Assembly (NCBI RefSeq): GCF_001708305.1
Contig: NZ_CP016953.1
Location: 1,569,501-1,633,500 of the forward strand
DNA length: 64,000 nt
DNA from: Streptococcus himalayensis
GTDB taxonomy: Bacteria; Bacillota; Bacilli; Lactobacillales; Streptococcaceae
Direction: 5' to 3'
The notes under the pieces were generated by a model. The model had not been told where the DNA came from, made no database searches, and saw nothing but the letters and a program-made list of their open reading frames with translations. Position numbers and translations under genes: made by a program. Below are positions 28,767 to 38,220 of the stretch, piece after piece. Position 1 is the stretch's first letter. Each line of letters starts with the position of its first letter.

Positions 28767-29327
28767 ATGATTGAACAAGTAGAACGATTGATTGCTGAAA
28801 TCAATCGCATTCATCAATTGTATTCAAAAGATTATTTTGAAACAGGAAAGGTGGAAAAAGTCAATCTTTCTCATACCTTTAGGAGAGTTCCGACTGAGCA
28901 TATCTTATCCTATCGTCTTAATTTACATGAATCTATCAATGATTATTTGTATCGTGCGGATGTGAAAGATATCCATTATTATTACCGTGTCAAGACGGCA
29001 GAAAGTATCTTGTATAAGATTGATTCCTATAAAAAAAGAGATAGCCACTATCCAGTTAATAATATTTTAAATGATATTTTTGGTGCACGAGTGATTCTTC
29101 AGTCTGAGGAGATTCAGGAGATTTTAGAGCGCTTGGATTATTGGAAGGAAACCTATAGTCTGAAAAATTGGTATATCAGAGATAGGGATGGTTATGTCGG
29201 TATTCATATCTATTTTAAAAATCAGAGCAATTTCTACTATCCTTGGGAATTGCAGATCTGGGATGAGAAGGATGCAGAAGCGAATATTGAAAGTCATAGG
29301 CTATATAAACGTAGCTTTGTAAACTAA
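28767..29327 (+). CDS. Small RelA/SpoT-domain protein (alarmone-synthetase-like)
   Basis: A stand-alone 186-residue protein with the nucleotide pyrophosphokinase motifs in order: R74-x-K76-xxx-S80 (RVKTAES), DIFGARV at 103-109, GYVGIH at 142-147 and the ELQIW strand at 161-165, where classical synthetases have E-x-Q-IRT. There is no HD hydrolase domain and no regulatory C-terminus. By family it would transfer pyrophosphate from ATP to GTP/GDP, another nucleotide or tRNA. It differs from the usual streptococcal RelP and RelQ sequences as I know them. The nucleoside salvage context suggests a purine link, which is inference. Confidence 0.75.
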   Translation: MIEQVERLIAEINRIHQLYSKDYFETGKVEKVNLSHTFRRVPTEHILSYRLNLHESINDYLYRADVKDIHYYYRVKTAESILYKIDSYKKRDSHYPVNNILNDIFGARVILQSEEIQEILERLDYWKETYSLKNWYIRDRDGYVGIHIYFKNQSNFYYPWELQIWDEKDAEANIESHRLYKRSFVN

Positions 29328-29344
29328 TAGGAGAAAGAAAAAAG

Positions 29345-30154
29345 ATGTCATTAATGGAAAAAATTCAAGAAACAAAGAACTTTTTGGAAGCAAAAGGGCT
29401 TACAGCGCCAGAATTTGGCTTGATTTTGGGGTCTGGCTTGGGAGAATTGGCTGATGAAGTAGAAAATGCGATTGTCATCGACTATGCAGAGATTCCAAAC
29501 TGGGGTAAATCGACTGTTGTCGGTCACGCTGGAAAATTAGTTTATGGAGACTTGGCTGGTAAGAAAGTGTTGGCTCTTCAAGGACGTTTCCACTTCTATG
29601 AAGGAAATCCAATGGAAGTCGTTACTTTCCCAGTTCGTGTGATGAAGGCACTTGGCTGCCATAGTATCATCGTGACAAACGCAGCAGGTGGTATTGGCTA
29701 TGGCCCAGGAACCCTCATGATGATCAATGACCATATCAACATGATTGGGACCAATCCGCTCATTGGTGAAAACTTGGATGAGTTTGGTCCACGCTTCCCA
29801 GATATGTCAGATGCTTACAGCAAGGATTACCGTGCCAAAGCGAAAGAAATTGCAGAGAAGATTGATGTTCAGGTAGAAGAAGGTGTCTATCTAGGTGTGT
29901 CTGGTCCAACTTATGAAACACCAGCGGAAATCCGTGCCTACCAAACTATGGGCGCTTCTGCTGTCGGTATGTCAACTGTACCAGAAGTCATTGTGGCCGT
30001 GCATTCAGGGATGAAAGTTTTAGGAATTTCAGCGATTACTAACTATGCAGCTGGGTTCCAAAGTTCACTCAATCATGAAGAAGTCGTCGAAGTGACAACA
30101 CGCATTAAGGAAGATTTCAAAGGCTTCATCAAAGCAGTCTTGGCAGGTTTATAA
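29345..30154 (+). CDS. punA: Purine-nucleoside phosphorylase (trimeric type)
   Basis: It cleaves inosine and guanosine with phosphate to give the base and ribose 1-phosphate, which DeoB then uses. The 269-residue protein shows [11 protein letters not shown] near residue 26, the phosphate-binding [55 protein letters not shown] split over residues 189-215, and the final ITNYAAG. This is the trimeric class, distinct from the hexameric DeoD encoded next. Confidence 0.95.
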   Translation: MSLMEKIQETKNFLEAKGLTAPEFGLILGSGLGELADEVENAIVIDYAEIPNWGKSTVVGHAGKLVYGDLAGKKVLALQGRFHFYEGNPMEVVTFPVRVMKALGCHSIIVTNAAGGIGYGPGTLMMINDHINMIGTNPLIGENLDEFGPRFPDMSDAYSKDYRAKAKEIAEKIDVQVEEGVYLGVSGPTYETPAEIRAYQTMGASAVGMSTVPEVIVAVHSGMKVLGISAITNYAAGFQSSLNHEEVVEVTTRIKEDFKGFIKAVLAGL

Positions 30155-30165
30155 GAGGAGAAGAG

Positions 30166-30876
30166 ATGTCTATTCATATTGGAGCAAAAGTTGGCGAGAT
30201 TGCTGACAAGATTTTATTACCGGGTGACCCTTTGCGGGCAAAATTCATCGCAGAAAATTTCTTAGAAGATGCGGTGTTGTTCAACGAAATTCGTGGCATG
30301 TATGGCTATACGGGGACTTACAAAGGGGAGCGTGTGAGCGTGATGGGAACAGGTATGGGAATGCCGTCTATTTCTATCTATGCGCGTGAGTTAATTGTGG
30401 ACTATGGTGTAAAACGCTTGATTCGTGTGGGAACCGCAGGTTCGCTCAATCCAGATGTCCATGTCCGTGAATTGGTCTTGGCCCAGGCAGCAGCGACAAA
30501 CTCAAACATCATTCGCAACGATTGGCCTATGTATGACTTTCCACAGATTGCTAGTTTCAATCTGCTGGACAAGGCCTATCATATCGCTAAAGAATTAGGC
30601 ATGACCACGCATGTGGGCTCTGTCTTGTCGTCTGATGTCTTTTACTCAAACTTTGCTGAGCAAAATATCAAGTTAGGCACCATGGGCGTTCATGCTGTTG
30701 AAATGGAAGCAGCAGCCCTTTACTACCTTGCTGCACAACATGGTGTAGAAGCCCTTGGCATTATGACCATTTCAGATAGCCTTGTTAACCCAGACGAAGA
30801 CACGACAGCAGAAGAACGCCAAACAACCTTCACAGATATGATGACAGTTGGTCTTGAAACCCTGATTTCAGAATAA
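30166..30876 (+). CDS. deoD: Purine-nucleoside phosphorylase (hexameric, DeoD type)
   Basis: A 236-residue NP-I family enzyme that accepts 6-amino purine nucleosides. It begins [27 protein letters not shown], followed by [34 protein letters not shown] and VEMEAAALY for ribose binding. The catalytic Asp lies in [11 protein letters not shown]. It is the last gene of the salvage operon; an ISL3 element follows within 40 bp, so no clear native terminator is seen. Confidence 0.96.
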   Translation: MSIHIGAKVGEIADKILLPGDPLRAKFIAENFLEDAVLFNEIRGMYGYTGTYKGERVSVMGTGMGMPSISIYARELIVDYGVKRLIRVGTAGSLNPDVHVRELVLAQAAATNSNIIRNDWPMYDFPQIASFNLLDKAYHIAKELGMTTHVGSVLSSDVFYSNFAEQNIKLGTMGVHAVEMEAAALYYLAAQHGVEALGIMTISDSLVNPDEDTTAEERQTTFTDMMTVGLETLISE

Positions 30877-30911
30877 ATAAAATAGTCATTTTTAGCTTAG
30901 CGGACAAAAGA

Positions 30912-32325
30912 GGCTCTTTGTCAACTGTAGTGGGTAGATGTCAGCTAACACCTAGAGAGGACCAACTTGGTCTTCTCTTTTTTGATGTTTAAGGCAATCA
31001 AAATCCGCTTTTTGAAGTTTTCAAAGTTCCTGAAACCAAAGGCATTTCGTTTAATGACTTTGATAAGATTATTGGTAGCTTCCAATTTAGCGTTGGAATA
31101 AGGCAATTCCAAAGCGTTTAAAACCTTGTCCTTATCCTTTAGAAAGGTCTTAAATACCGTCTGGAAAATAGGGTTAACAGTGGCTCTTTCTTGCTCAATT
31201 AGGTCAAAGAAATGCTCTGAGTTCCTCTCTTGGAAATGGAATAAAAGAAGTTGATAGAGTTCATAATGTTGTCGTAACTCATCTGAGTAGGATAGGAGCT
31301 TGTCTAAGATTTCCTTATTGGTCAAATGCATGCGAAATGTAGGGCGATAAAATCGTTTATCACTGAGTTTACGGCTATCTTGTTGTACCAGTTTCCAGTA
31401 GCGTTTTAAGACACGGTATTCCTGGGATTTTCTATCGAATTGATTCATGATTTGTATGCGGACACGGTTCATAGCACGGCTGAGATGTTGCACAACGTGG
31501 AAACGATCAAGCACGATTTTAGCATGAGGAAAAAGTTGTTTGGCTAGTTGATAGTAAGGGCTAAACATGTCCATAGTGATGAATTTAACGCGGTTTCTGA
31601 CCTGTCTAGGGTATCTCAGAAAGTGATTTCGGATGGTTGCTTGCGTTCTTCCATCAAGGATAGCGATGATGTTATTTGTGTCAAAATCTTGAGCGATAAA
31701 GCTCATTTTCCCTTTCTTGAAGGCATACTCATCCCAGGACATGACTTCTGGAAGCTTATCCCAATCCGTTTCAAATTTAAACTCATTGAGTTTTCGAATA
31801 ACTGTAGATGTAGAAATGGAGAGTCTGTGTGCGATATGTGTCATTGCTTGCTTTTCGATGAGTAATTGTGCGATTTTCTGGTTGACAGCGACAGATATTT
31901 GATGGTTCTTCTTAACAATAGGAGTTTCAGCGACCGCCATTTTCCCACATTCCTTGCACTTGAAACGACGCTTTCGAAGGCGGATAAGTAGTGGGTAGCC
32001 AGCAGTTTCTAAGTAGGGGATTTTAGAGGCTTTCTGGAAGTCATACTTAGCCATTTGTCCCTTGCAGGAAGGGCATTTAGGGGCTGTGTAATCCAAGTGA
32101 CCGTGGAGTTCTAAGTGAGTTCCCATGTCGCATTCATTAGTGATCGTGATATTTTTGTCTTTCATTTTGAGAAAATTTGTGATAAGATTTAGTTGTTCCA
32201 TATGAGTCTTTCTAAATGATGGTTTTATCGCTTTTCATTATAGGTCATATGGGACTTTTTTTCTACACTGAAAAAGGCTCCATAATCTCTACAGTGGATT
32301 TACCCACTACAGATATTATAGAGCC
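30912..32325 (-). mobile_element. Complete ISL3-family insertion sequence
   Basis: About 1.41 kb. The left end begins GGCTCTTTGTCAACTGTAGTGGGTA. The right end, read inward, begins GGCTCT and also contains CTGTAGTGGGTA, giving imperfect inverted repeats of roughly 25 bp. The right 50 bp form a self-complementary hairpin. The 8 bp on the two sides differ, so no target duplication is visible. One intact transposase gene fills the interior. Confidence 0.8.
30945..32201 (-). CDS. ISL3-family transposase
   Basis: A 418-residue, apparently intact transposase. The N-terminal zinc-finger region has Cys pairs CPSCKGQ and CKECGK, followed by a helix-turn-helix (AHRLSISTSTVIRKL). The ISL3 catalytic core has the Asp in MSWDEYAFKKGK near residue 188, FITMDMFSPY near 237, and the terminal Glu region KLEATNNLIKVIKRNAFGFRN. 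No frameshift or stop interrupts it, so the element could be active. It is transcribed towards deoD. Confidence 0.93.
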   Translation of the reverse strand: MEQLNLITNFLKMKDKNITITNECDMGTHLELHGHLDYTAPKCPSCKGQMAKYDFQKASKIPYLETAGYPLLIRLRKRRFKCKECGKMAVAETPIVKKNHQISVAVNQKIAQLLIEKQAMTHIAHRLSISTSTVIRKLNEFKFETDWDKLPEVMSWDEYAFKKGKMSFIAQDFDTNNIIAILDGRTQATIRNHFLRYPRQVRNRVKFITMDMFSPYYQLAKQLFPHAKIVLDRFHVVQHLSRAMNRVRIQIMNQFDRKSQEYRVLKRYWKLVQQDSRKLSDKRFYRPTFRMHLTNKEILDKLLSYSDELRQHYELYQLLLFHFQERNSEHFFDLIEQERATVNPIFQTVFKTFLKDKDKVLNALELPYSNAKLEATNNLIKVIKRNAFGFRNFENFKKRILIALNIKKEKTKLVLSRC

Positions 32326-32352
32326 GAGTTTTTTCGTGTATTGCATTTTTTA

Positions 32353-32531
32353 TAATCAATGAAGATCAAAGTTAGCGATTTTGCTACTTTCTTAGATGTT
32401 TCCTACCTCTTTTGTATCACTGTCCTTTTCATTTGCTAAAAAATCATCCCGTTTTTCTTACCTAGCCCACTTTATTTCATAGAAAAAATAAATTTTTATA
32501 TATGGGGACTATTTTTGAAATTAAATGAGTA
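32353..32531 (-). repeat. 179-bp miniature element, copy B
   Basis: Read on the minus strand it begins TACTCA and ends GATTA, matching copy A (25562-25741) with a clear majority of identical bases and almost no length change. It lies between the ISL3 element and the LysR gene. The rest of the gap 32202-32680 holds the ISL3 end and the LysR promoter; no gene is seen. Confidence 0.7.
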
Positions 32532-32642
32532 TTACAATGGGAATCGTGTTTGATGAGTATGAACAGTAGTCCATTGCTTCTTGCTTTTAGATAGGATAGC
32601 GTCTCCAAAAAATCTCTCCTACTTTTGCAATACTTAAAGTTA

Positions 32643-32651
32643 TGGTATAAT
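32643..32651 (+). promoter_or_regulatory. Extended -10 promoter of the LysR gene
   Basis: TGGTATAAT, hexamer at 32646-32651; a TTGCAA lies 15 nt upstream as a short-spaced -35 candidate. Confidence 0.55.
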
Positions 32652-32680
32652 TTTATAATATACTTAGAAAGGGAAGAGCG

Positions 32681-33589
32681 ATGAATATTCAACAATTACG
32701 CTATGTGGTGGCCATTGCTAACAGTGGGACCTTTCGAGAAGCTGCTGAAAAGATGTATGTGAGCCAGCCGAGCCTCTCTATTTCTGTTCGTGATTTGGAA
32801 AAGGAATTAGGATTTCAGATTTTCAACCGAACCAGCAGTGGGACCGTTTTGACACGGCGGGGAATGGAGTTTTACGAAAAAGCACAGGAATTGGTCAAAA
32901 AATTTGATGTGTTTCAAAATCAATATGCCAACCCTGAAGATGAAGGCTCAGAATTTTCTATCTCAAGCCAGCACTATGATTTTCTCCCCCCTTTGATGGT
33001 GGAATTTGCAGAAACTTATCCTGAAGATAAAAATTTTCGAATTTTTGAATCTACAACGGTCCAGATTTTAGATGAGGTGGCCCAAGGTCATAGTGAGATT
33101 GGTATTATCTATCTCAATAATCAAAATACCAAGGGGATTCTGCAGAAAATTGATAAATTAGGGCTTGAGGTTGTGGAGTTGCTCCCCTTTCAAACCCATA
33201 TCTATCTCAGGGAAGACCATCCCTTAACCCAGAAAAAAGAGCTGGTCATGGAGGACTTGGTAGGGCTGCCGACCGTTCGTTTTACCCAAGAAAAGGACGA
33301 ATACCTTTATTATTCGGAAAATTTGGTGGATACCAGTGATAGCTCCTTGCTGTTTAATGTGACCGATCGGGCTACCTTAAATGGAATTTTAGAACGGACA
33401 AATGCTTATGCGACAGGTTCTGGTTTTTTAGACAGTGATAGCGTTAATGGCATTACGGTCATTCCTGTAAAAGATGCACTGGATAATCACCTGGTCTATG
33501 TGAAACGTGAAGGAATGGATTTGTCACCTGTTGGGAAAGCTTTTGTGAAGGTCATGGAACGTTATTTTGAAAAAAGGAGTCAGGCATGA
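32681..33589 (+). CDS. LysR-family transcriptional regulator (CpsY-like)
   Basis: A 302-residue DNA-binding regulator. The N-terminal winged HTH has [18 protein letters not shown] and [20 protein letters not shown]. The substrate-binding domain follows from about residue 90, with an acidic start [18 protein letters not shown]. Position upstream of lspA-rluD and the sequence recall CpsY/OxyR-like streptococcal regulators that control metabolism and surface polysaccharide or methionine genes. The effector cannot be predicted. Its stop overlaps the lspA ATG, so it is cotranscribed with lspA and rluD. Confidence 0.88.
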   Translation: MNIQQLRYVVAIANSGTFREAAEKMYVSQPSLSISVRDLEKELGFQIFNRTSSGTVLTRRGMEFYEKAQELVKKFDVFQNQYANPEDEGSEFSISSQHYDFLPPLMVEFAETYPEDKNFRIFESTTVQILDEVAQGHSEIGIIYLNNQNTKGILQKIDKLGLEVVELLPFQTHIYLREDHPLTQKKELVMEDLVGLPTVRFTQEKDEYLYYSENLVDTSDSSLLFNVTDRATLNGILERTNAYATGSGFLDSDSVNGITVIPVKDALDNHLVYVKREGMDLSPVGKAFVKVMERYFEKRSQA

Positions 33590-34047
33590 AACGAAAGATT
33601 GGAGTACCAGCCTTGATTGGACTGATGATTGTGCTCGATCAATGGGTCAAAGAAATGGTTGTTGCAAATATTCCTTTGGGAGAAACCAGGGAATTTCTCC
33701 CTCCGATAATGAGTTTGACCTATCTACGTAACACAGGAGCTGCTTTTTCAATCTTGGAAAATCAACAATGGCTCTTTGCCGTGATTACCATTGTAGTAAT
33801 GGGAGGAGCGATTGGGTATTTGATAAAACATTTGCAGAATTCTTTCTGGTTGGTTGCAGGACTTTCCTTGATTATCGCGGGAGGTTTTGGGAATTTTATC
33901 GACCGATTGAGGCAAGGGTTTGTCGTAGATATGTTCCAGTTTGATATTGTTCAATTTGCAATTTTTAATATAGCGGATATGTATCTGACTTTTGGAGTGC
34001 TTATCCTATGCTTGGTCATCATGAAGGAAGAAAAGAATGGAAATTAA
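33586..34047 (+). CDS. lspA: Lipoprotein signal peptidase II
   Basis: LspA cleaves the signal peptide of prolipoproteins after lipid addition; PstS above is such a substrate. The 153-residue protein has four membrane helices and the two catalytic-Asp motifs, GNFIDRL near residue 104 and FNIADMYLT near 126. It overlaps the LysR gene upstream and rluD downstream. Confidence 0.95.
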   Translation: MKRKIGVPALIGLMIVLDQWVKEMVVANIPLGETREFLPPIMSLTYLRNTGAAFSILENQQWLFAVITIVVMGGAIGYLIKHLQNSFWLVAGLSLIIAGGFGNFIDRLRQGFVVDMFQFDIVQFAIFNIADMYLTFGVLILCLVIMKEEKNGN

Positions 34048-34927
34048 AGTAGAAGTTGGCGGTCAAAGATTGGACAAGGCCGTGGCAGACTTGACTGCCT
34101 TGTCTCGTAGTTTAGCCAACGAACAAATAAAAAATGGGCAAATTTTGGTCAATGGTCAGCCCAAGAAGGCAAAATATACCGTACAAGCAGGAGATGTCAT
34201 CTACTATCATCTTCCTGAGCCAGAGCTAGTGGAGTACGTTGCAGAAGATTTGCCTCTTGAGATTGTTTATCAAGATAGAGATGTTGCCGTGGTCAATAAA
34301 CCACAGGGCATGGTCGTCCATCCAAGTGCTGGGCACACATCTGGTACCTTGGTGAATGCCCTTTTGTATCATATCAAGGATTTATCAGGGATTAACGGTG
34401 TTTTACGTCCAGGAATTGTCCATCGGATTGACAAGGATACATCTGGTTTGTTGATGGTGGCTAAAAATGATGAGGCACACCTAGCCTTGGCAAAGGAATT
34501 AAAAGAGAAAAAATCTCTGCGGAAGTATTGGGCAATCGTGCATGGAAATCTCCCCAAAGATAGGGGAATGATTGAAGCACCGATTGGGCGGAGCGAAAAA
34601 GACAGAAAAAAACAAGCTGTTACGGCCAAAGGTAAGCCAGCCGTGACTCGCTTTCAGGTCTTGGAACGCTTTTTAGAGTATACTTTGGTCGAGTTACAGT
34701 TAGAGACAGGAAGAACCCACCAGATTCGCGTCCACATGGCCTATATTGGTCACCCTGTAGCTGGTGATGAGGTTTATGGTCCACGAAAAACCCTGAAGGG
34801 GCATGGTCAATTTCTCCATGCAAAAACACTTGGTTTTAGCCATCCTACAACAGGAGAGGCCTTGGAGTTTTCCGTAGACGTGCCAGAGATTTTTGAAGAG
34901 ACGCTTGAAAGATTAAGAAATACATAA
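34037..34927 (+). CDS. rluD: RluA/RluD-family pseudouridine synthase
   Basis: This enzyme converts uridines of 23S rRNA to pseudouridine. The 296-residue protein has an N-terminal S4 RNA-binding domain ([10 protein letters not shown]..., residues 8-60), the [13 protein letters not shown] motif and the catalytic [15 protein letters not shown] with its Asp near residue 136. [22 protein letters not shown] follows. The precise uridine targets are inferred from family resemblance to RluD. ATG overlaps lspA. Confidence 0.93.
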   Translation: MEIKVEVGGQRLDKAVADLTALSRSLANEQIKNGQILVNGQPKKAKYTVQAGDVIYYHLPEPELVEYVAEDLPLEIVYQDRDVAVVNKPQGMVVHPSAGHTSGTLVNALLYHIKDLSGINGVLRPGIVHRIDKDTSGLLMVAKNDEAHLALAKELKEKKSLRKYWAIVHGNLPKDRGMIEAPIGRSEKDRKKQAVTAKGKPAVTRFQVLERFLEYTLVELQLETGRTHQIRVHMAYIGHPVAGDEVYGPRKTLKGHGQFLHAKTLGFSHPTTGEALEFSVDVPEIFEETLERLRNT

Positions 34928-34942
34928 AAGAGGAGTGAGACA

Positions 34943-36379
34943 GTGTCAGTAATTACAAGTTTGACAAACTTTATTTGGAGTCCCTTATTATTGGGAGTTT
35001 TGATTGTAGCAGGAACCTATTTTACCTTTCGGATGAAATTTGTTCAGGTTCGAATGATTCCAGAGATGATTCGTTGCATGTTTGAAAAATCAGACGAAGA
35101 TGATGAAGGGATTTCGTCCTTTCAGGCTTTGACAGTCGCCTTATCGGGTCGTGTTGGAACTGGAAATATCACAGGCGTGGCAACAGCCATTGCTTTAGGA
35201 GGGCCAGGAAGCATTTTTTGGATGTGGTTGATTGCCTTTATTGGCTCTGGTTCAGCCTTTGTGGAGACAGTTCTTGGTCAGCTCTTCAAGGAAAGAAAAG
35301 AGAGTGGTTTTATCGGTGGGCCAGCTTACTATATTGAACACGGATTGAAAAATAAAACCTTTGCAACGATTATGGCCTTTATCATGATGATTTCTTCTGC
35401 ATTTTTGATGTCAGGGGTGCAGACCAACGGCATTAGTGCAGCTATGGAAAATGCCTTGAACATTCCACCCTTGTGGACCAGTATCGTTGTTAGCCTTGCT
35501 CTTTTTGTGATTATCATTGGAGGGATTTCACGAATTGCAAAATTTGCGGAATATGTAGTGCCTTTTATGGCGGGAGTCTATATTTTGATGGCTTTGATTG
35601 TCATTGTCTTAGATTTTGATCGAGTATTGCCAACTTTTCAGCTGATTTTTGCAAGTGCCTTTGGTTGGGAACCGCTCTTTGCAGGTATTGTAGGCTCTGC
35701 GATTATGTACGGAGTTCGACGCGGAGTTTATTCAAATGAAGCGGGACAAGGTTCTCAGGTAGCTGCTGCGGCGTCTGCTCAAGTTTCTCATCCCATCAAG
35801 CAAGGATTGGTACAGGCTTTTTCAGTTTATATTGATACCTGGTTTGTTTGTACGGCAACTGCCTTGATTATTCTTCTGACAGGGTCTTACAATGTTTATG
35901 ATGCTGCTAAACAGCCAATTGTCGAAAATCTTATGAATATTACGCCTGAAAATGCGGGAGCCCTATATACGCAAACAGCCTTATCTCACATTATGGGGCC
36001 ATTTGGAAGTATATTTGTAGCGGTTGCTTTGGTCTTTTTTGCGTTTACTACCTTGATGAGCTATTACTATATTGCACATACAAATTTACTTTATCTATTG
36101 AAAGAAAAAGTCAAGCCAATTCATATATTGATTTTGCAAATTTTGATGATTGCTGGCCTCTTTTATTCAGGAATTGCCTCTAGTGAATTTGTCTGGGCTT
36201 TGGGAGATTTAGCTATCGGCTTTACGGTCTGGGGGAATATCGTTGCAATTTTCTTGCTATCTCCCTTGGTCTTTACCCTGTTAAAGGATTATGAAAAACA
36301 GTTGAAAGCTGGGAAAGACCCTGTTTTTGACCCGCGTAATCTGGAGATTACAGCATCTGAGTATTGGTACAATCGCTAA
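34943..36379 (+). CDS. Sodium:alanine symporter family protein (AGCS), GTG start
   Basis: A 478-residue secondary transporter for alanine or glycine with Na+ (or H+). It has about eleven membrane segments and the AGCS hallmarks ALSGRVGTGNITGVATAIALGGPGSIFWMW split over residues 69-96 and the GVRRGVYSNEAGQGS motif near residue 262. The start codon is GTG at 34943, behind AAGAGGAG. It lies 15 nt after rluD and ends in a terminator, so it may be the last gene of the LysR-lspA-rluD transcript. Amino-acid specificity is inferred from the family. Confidence 0.92.
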   Translation: MSVITSLTNFIWSPLLLGVLIVAGTYFTFRMKFVQVRMIPEMIRCMFEKSDEDDEGISSFQALTVALSGRVGTGNITGVATAIALGGPGSIFWMWLIAFIGSGSAFVETVLGQLFKERKESGFIGGPAYYIEHGLKNKTFATIMAFIMMISSAFLMSGVQTNGISAAMENALNIPPLWTSIVVSLALFVIIIGGISRIAKFAEYVVPFMAGVYILMALIVIVLDFDRVLPTFQLIFASAFGWEPLFAGIVGSAIMYGVRRGVYSNEAGQGSQVAAAASAQVSHPIKQGLVQAFSVYIDTWFVCTATALIILLTGSYNVYDAAKQPIVENLMNITPENAGALYTQTALSHIMGPFGSIFVAVALVFFAFTTLMSYYYIAHTNLLYLLKEKVKPIHILILQILMIAGLFYSGIASSEFVWALGDLAIGFTVWGNIVAIFLLSPLVFTLLKDYEKQLKAGKDPVFDPRNLEITASEYWYNR

Positions 36380-36506
36380 GTGTAAGGAACTAAAGAGTAG
36401 AGAAGAGCTCAAATCGTTTAAAAAGATTCCTTGCTTTCTAGTCCTTAGGATTGGACAACATCAATCAAGCATTGTATCAATCTATTTCTACGAATATGGA
36501 TACCAG

Positions 36507-36534
36507 AAGTTGGACTTTTACCCAACTTTTTTTT
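36507..36534 (+). terminator. Terminator after the alanine symporter gene
   Basis: AAGTTGG, 7-nt loop, CCCAACTT, then eight T residues. Confidence 0.85.
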
Positions 36535-36543
36535 ATGTTTTCT

Positions 36544-36735
36544 TCAGCGGGGATATAATCGGATAGAGCCGTTCTGGTTGACATTTCTTTGATAGGTACG
36601 TAAATCGCTTTGTTGGAAATGTGCATGGTCTAATTCCTGTAGAATCCTTTGATTTGGAGAGGGAAGTTCAGCAAAAATCGTAGCCCCATAAGCATATTTG
36701 AGTTCAGTAGTGGGAAACTCTGTAGGTGACAGCCA
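36544..36735 (-). pseudogene. Unidentified coding remnant
   Basis: Within the 636-bp gap between the symporter and proB, the minus strand has a 63-codon open stretch without an ATG at its beginning, ending ...GSIRLYPR and a TGA. It contains protein-like segments such as YAYGATIFAELPSPNQ. It looks like the C-terminal end of a lost gene. I do not recognise the family. Confidence 0.35.
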
Positions 36736-36790
36736 TTAACCAAGGCTTGAGGAAATAGAGGCTTTGCAAAACAAAGTCTAGTCTAGCAAG

Positions 36791-36828
36791 GAGCAGAGTA
36801 GATGTCCTATCTGCTCTTTTTGTTTTTT
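36791..36828 (+). terminator. Terminator upstream of the proB promoter
   Basis: GAGCAGA, 12-nt loop, TCTGCTC, TTTTTGTTTTTT. Confidence 0.85.
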
Positions 36829-36853
36829 CCTATTTTAGTTTTATCAGGTTTTA

Positions 36854-36862
36854 TGGTATAAT
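36854..36862 (+). promoter_or_regulatory. Extended -10 promoter of the proBAC operon
   Basis: TGGTATAAT with perfect hexamer at 36857-36862. The start of transcription falls near 36869, immediately before the leader-peptide ATG. Confidence 0.65.
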
Positions 36863-36870
36863 CATTCAAT

Positions 36871-36912
36871 ATGTCTCATCTACTGCTCCTAAAAAATCTC
36901 CTTTGTGAATGA
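36871..36912 (+). CDS. Possible leucine-rich leader peptide of proB (13 aa)
   Basis: The ORF MSHLLLLKNLLCE has six leucine codons out of thirteen and starts one or two bases after the predicted transcription start. CCTTTG inside its end can pair with CAAAGG 15-20 nt later, as in a ribosome-sensitive hairpin. Leader peptides normally carry codons for the pathway's own product, and here that would be proline, so attenuation by leucine is unexpected. Coding status is unproven. Confidence 0.35.
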   Translation: MSHLLLLKNLLCE

Positions 36913-36972
36913 GGAAGCAAAGGGGAAATCTGAGTGGTTACTAGCATTCAGCAGATGTAGTGCACGGAGAAA

Positions 36973-37041
36973 ATGATGGGATTTTACAAAGTCGTGATAG
37001 AAAGAGTAGCAACTAATGAAGTACAAACGCATTGTTTTTAA
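36973..37041 (+). CDS. Possible 22-codon ORF overlapping the proB start
   Basis: CGGAGAAA precedes an ATGATG that opens [22 protein letters not shown] and runs 26 nt into proB in another frame. proB itself has only a weak AAAGAG site, so proB may depend on this better initiation site by coupling. Evidence is positional only. Confidence 0.3.
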   Translation: MMGFYKVVIERVATNEVQTHCF

Positions 37042-38125
37042 GGTGGGGACTAGCTCGTTGACAGAGCCAGATGGTAGCTTGTCACGCTCCAAAGTAAAAC
37101 AAATCACCCAGCAATTAGCCATGCTTCATGAGGCAGGACATGAATTGATTTTAGTGTCTTCTGGTGCGATTGCGGCAGGATTTTCTTCACTTGGATTCAA
37201 GAAACGTCCGACAAAAGTGGCAGACAAGCAGGCATCAGCGGCTGTTGGGCAGGGGTTGCTACTAGAGGAATACACAGCAAACTTGTTGCTGAAACAAATT
37301 GTCTCTGCACAGATTTTGTTGACTCAGGATGATTTTGCAGACAAGCGTCGTTATCAAAATGCCCACCAAGCCATGTCTGTTTTATTGAATAGAGGAGCCA
37401 TTCCTATCATCAATGAGAATGATACCGTCTCAATTGCAGAGCTCAAGGTTGGCGATAATGATACCTTGAGTGCCCAAGTAGCAGCCATGGTTCAGGCAGA
37501 TTTATTGGTGCTTTTAACAGATGTTGATGGCTTGTATACGGATAATCCCCATAAAAATCCAGCAGCCAAACGCTTGGAGAAGGTTGAGAAGATTTCAACG
37601 GACTTGATTGAAATGGCGGGCGGGGCAGGTTCCAGTAACGGTACAGGCGGTATGCTAACCAAAATCAAGGCAGCAACGATTGCGACCATGGCAGGAGTGC
37701 CTGTTTATATCTGTTCCTCCTTGAAGGAAGTACCTTTACTTGAGGCTGCAGAAGCACAGGCAGACGGAACTTTCTTCATTGCCCAAGATAAAAATATGAA
37801 AACTCAAAAACAATGGTTGGCATTTTATGCCAGTAGCAAGGGCAGTATCTGGGTGGACAAGGGAGCAAGTAAGGCACTGAGCCAAGGTGGAAAGAGCCTC
37901 TTGGTGTCAGGGATTACGAGAATGGATGGAGCCTTTTCTTATCATGACATTGTGGGCGTTTATGATGAGGAGACAGACCAAGCCTTGGGCAAAGGACGCG
38001 TGCTCTTTGGACATTCTGCTTTAAAAGATTTGCTGAAGGCTAGTAAGCCAAAAGGTGTGGTCATTCATCGGGATGATTGGATTTCCTTAACACCAGAGCT
38101 TGAACTCTTATTTTCAGAGTTTTAG
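37016..38125 (+). CDS. proB: Glutamate 5-kinase
   Basis: ProB phosphorylates glutamate, the first step of proline synthesis. The 369-residue enzyme has an amino-acid kinase domain ([47 protein letters not shown]) and a C-terminal PUA domain from about residue 275, the common full-length form. The family is feedback-inhibited by proline. First of three genes proB-proA-proC; upstream lies a 150-nt leader. Confidence 0.96.
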   Translation: MKYKRIVFKVGTSSLTEPDGSLSRSKVKQITQQLAMLHEAGHELILVSSGAIAAGFSSLGFKKRPTKVADKQASAAVGQGLLLEEYTANLLLKQIVSAQILLTQDDFADKRRYQNAHQAMSVLLNRGAIPIINENDTVSIAELKVGDNDTLSAQVAAMVQADLLVLLTDVDGLYTDNPHKNPAAKRLEKVEKISTDLIEMAGGAGSSNGTGGMLTKIKAATIATMAGVPVYICSSLKEVPLLEAAEAQADGTFFIAQDKNMKTQKQWLAFYASSKGSIWVDKGASKALSQGGKSLLVSGITRMDGAFSYHDIVGVYDEETDQALGKGRVLFGHSALKDLLKASKPKGVVIHRDDWISLTPELELLFSEF

Positions 38126-38220
38126 CAAGATGGATGACGGAAGAATGTATTCTAAAAGAGTGGAGGCCAGCAATTGTTTGAGTGGCTATAAAAGTCCATA
38201 CATCACAAGAAAGGAAGATT

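Noticed and set aside
36863..37015. T-box upstream of proB
   Set aside because: No T-box sequence (GGTGG-type bulge) and no terminator hairpin follow in the leader.
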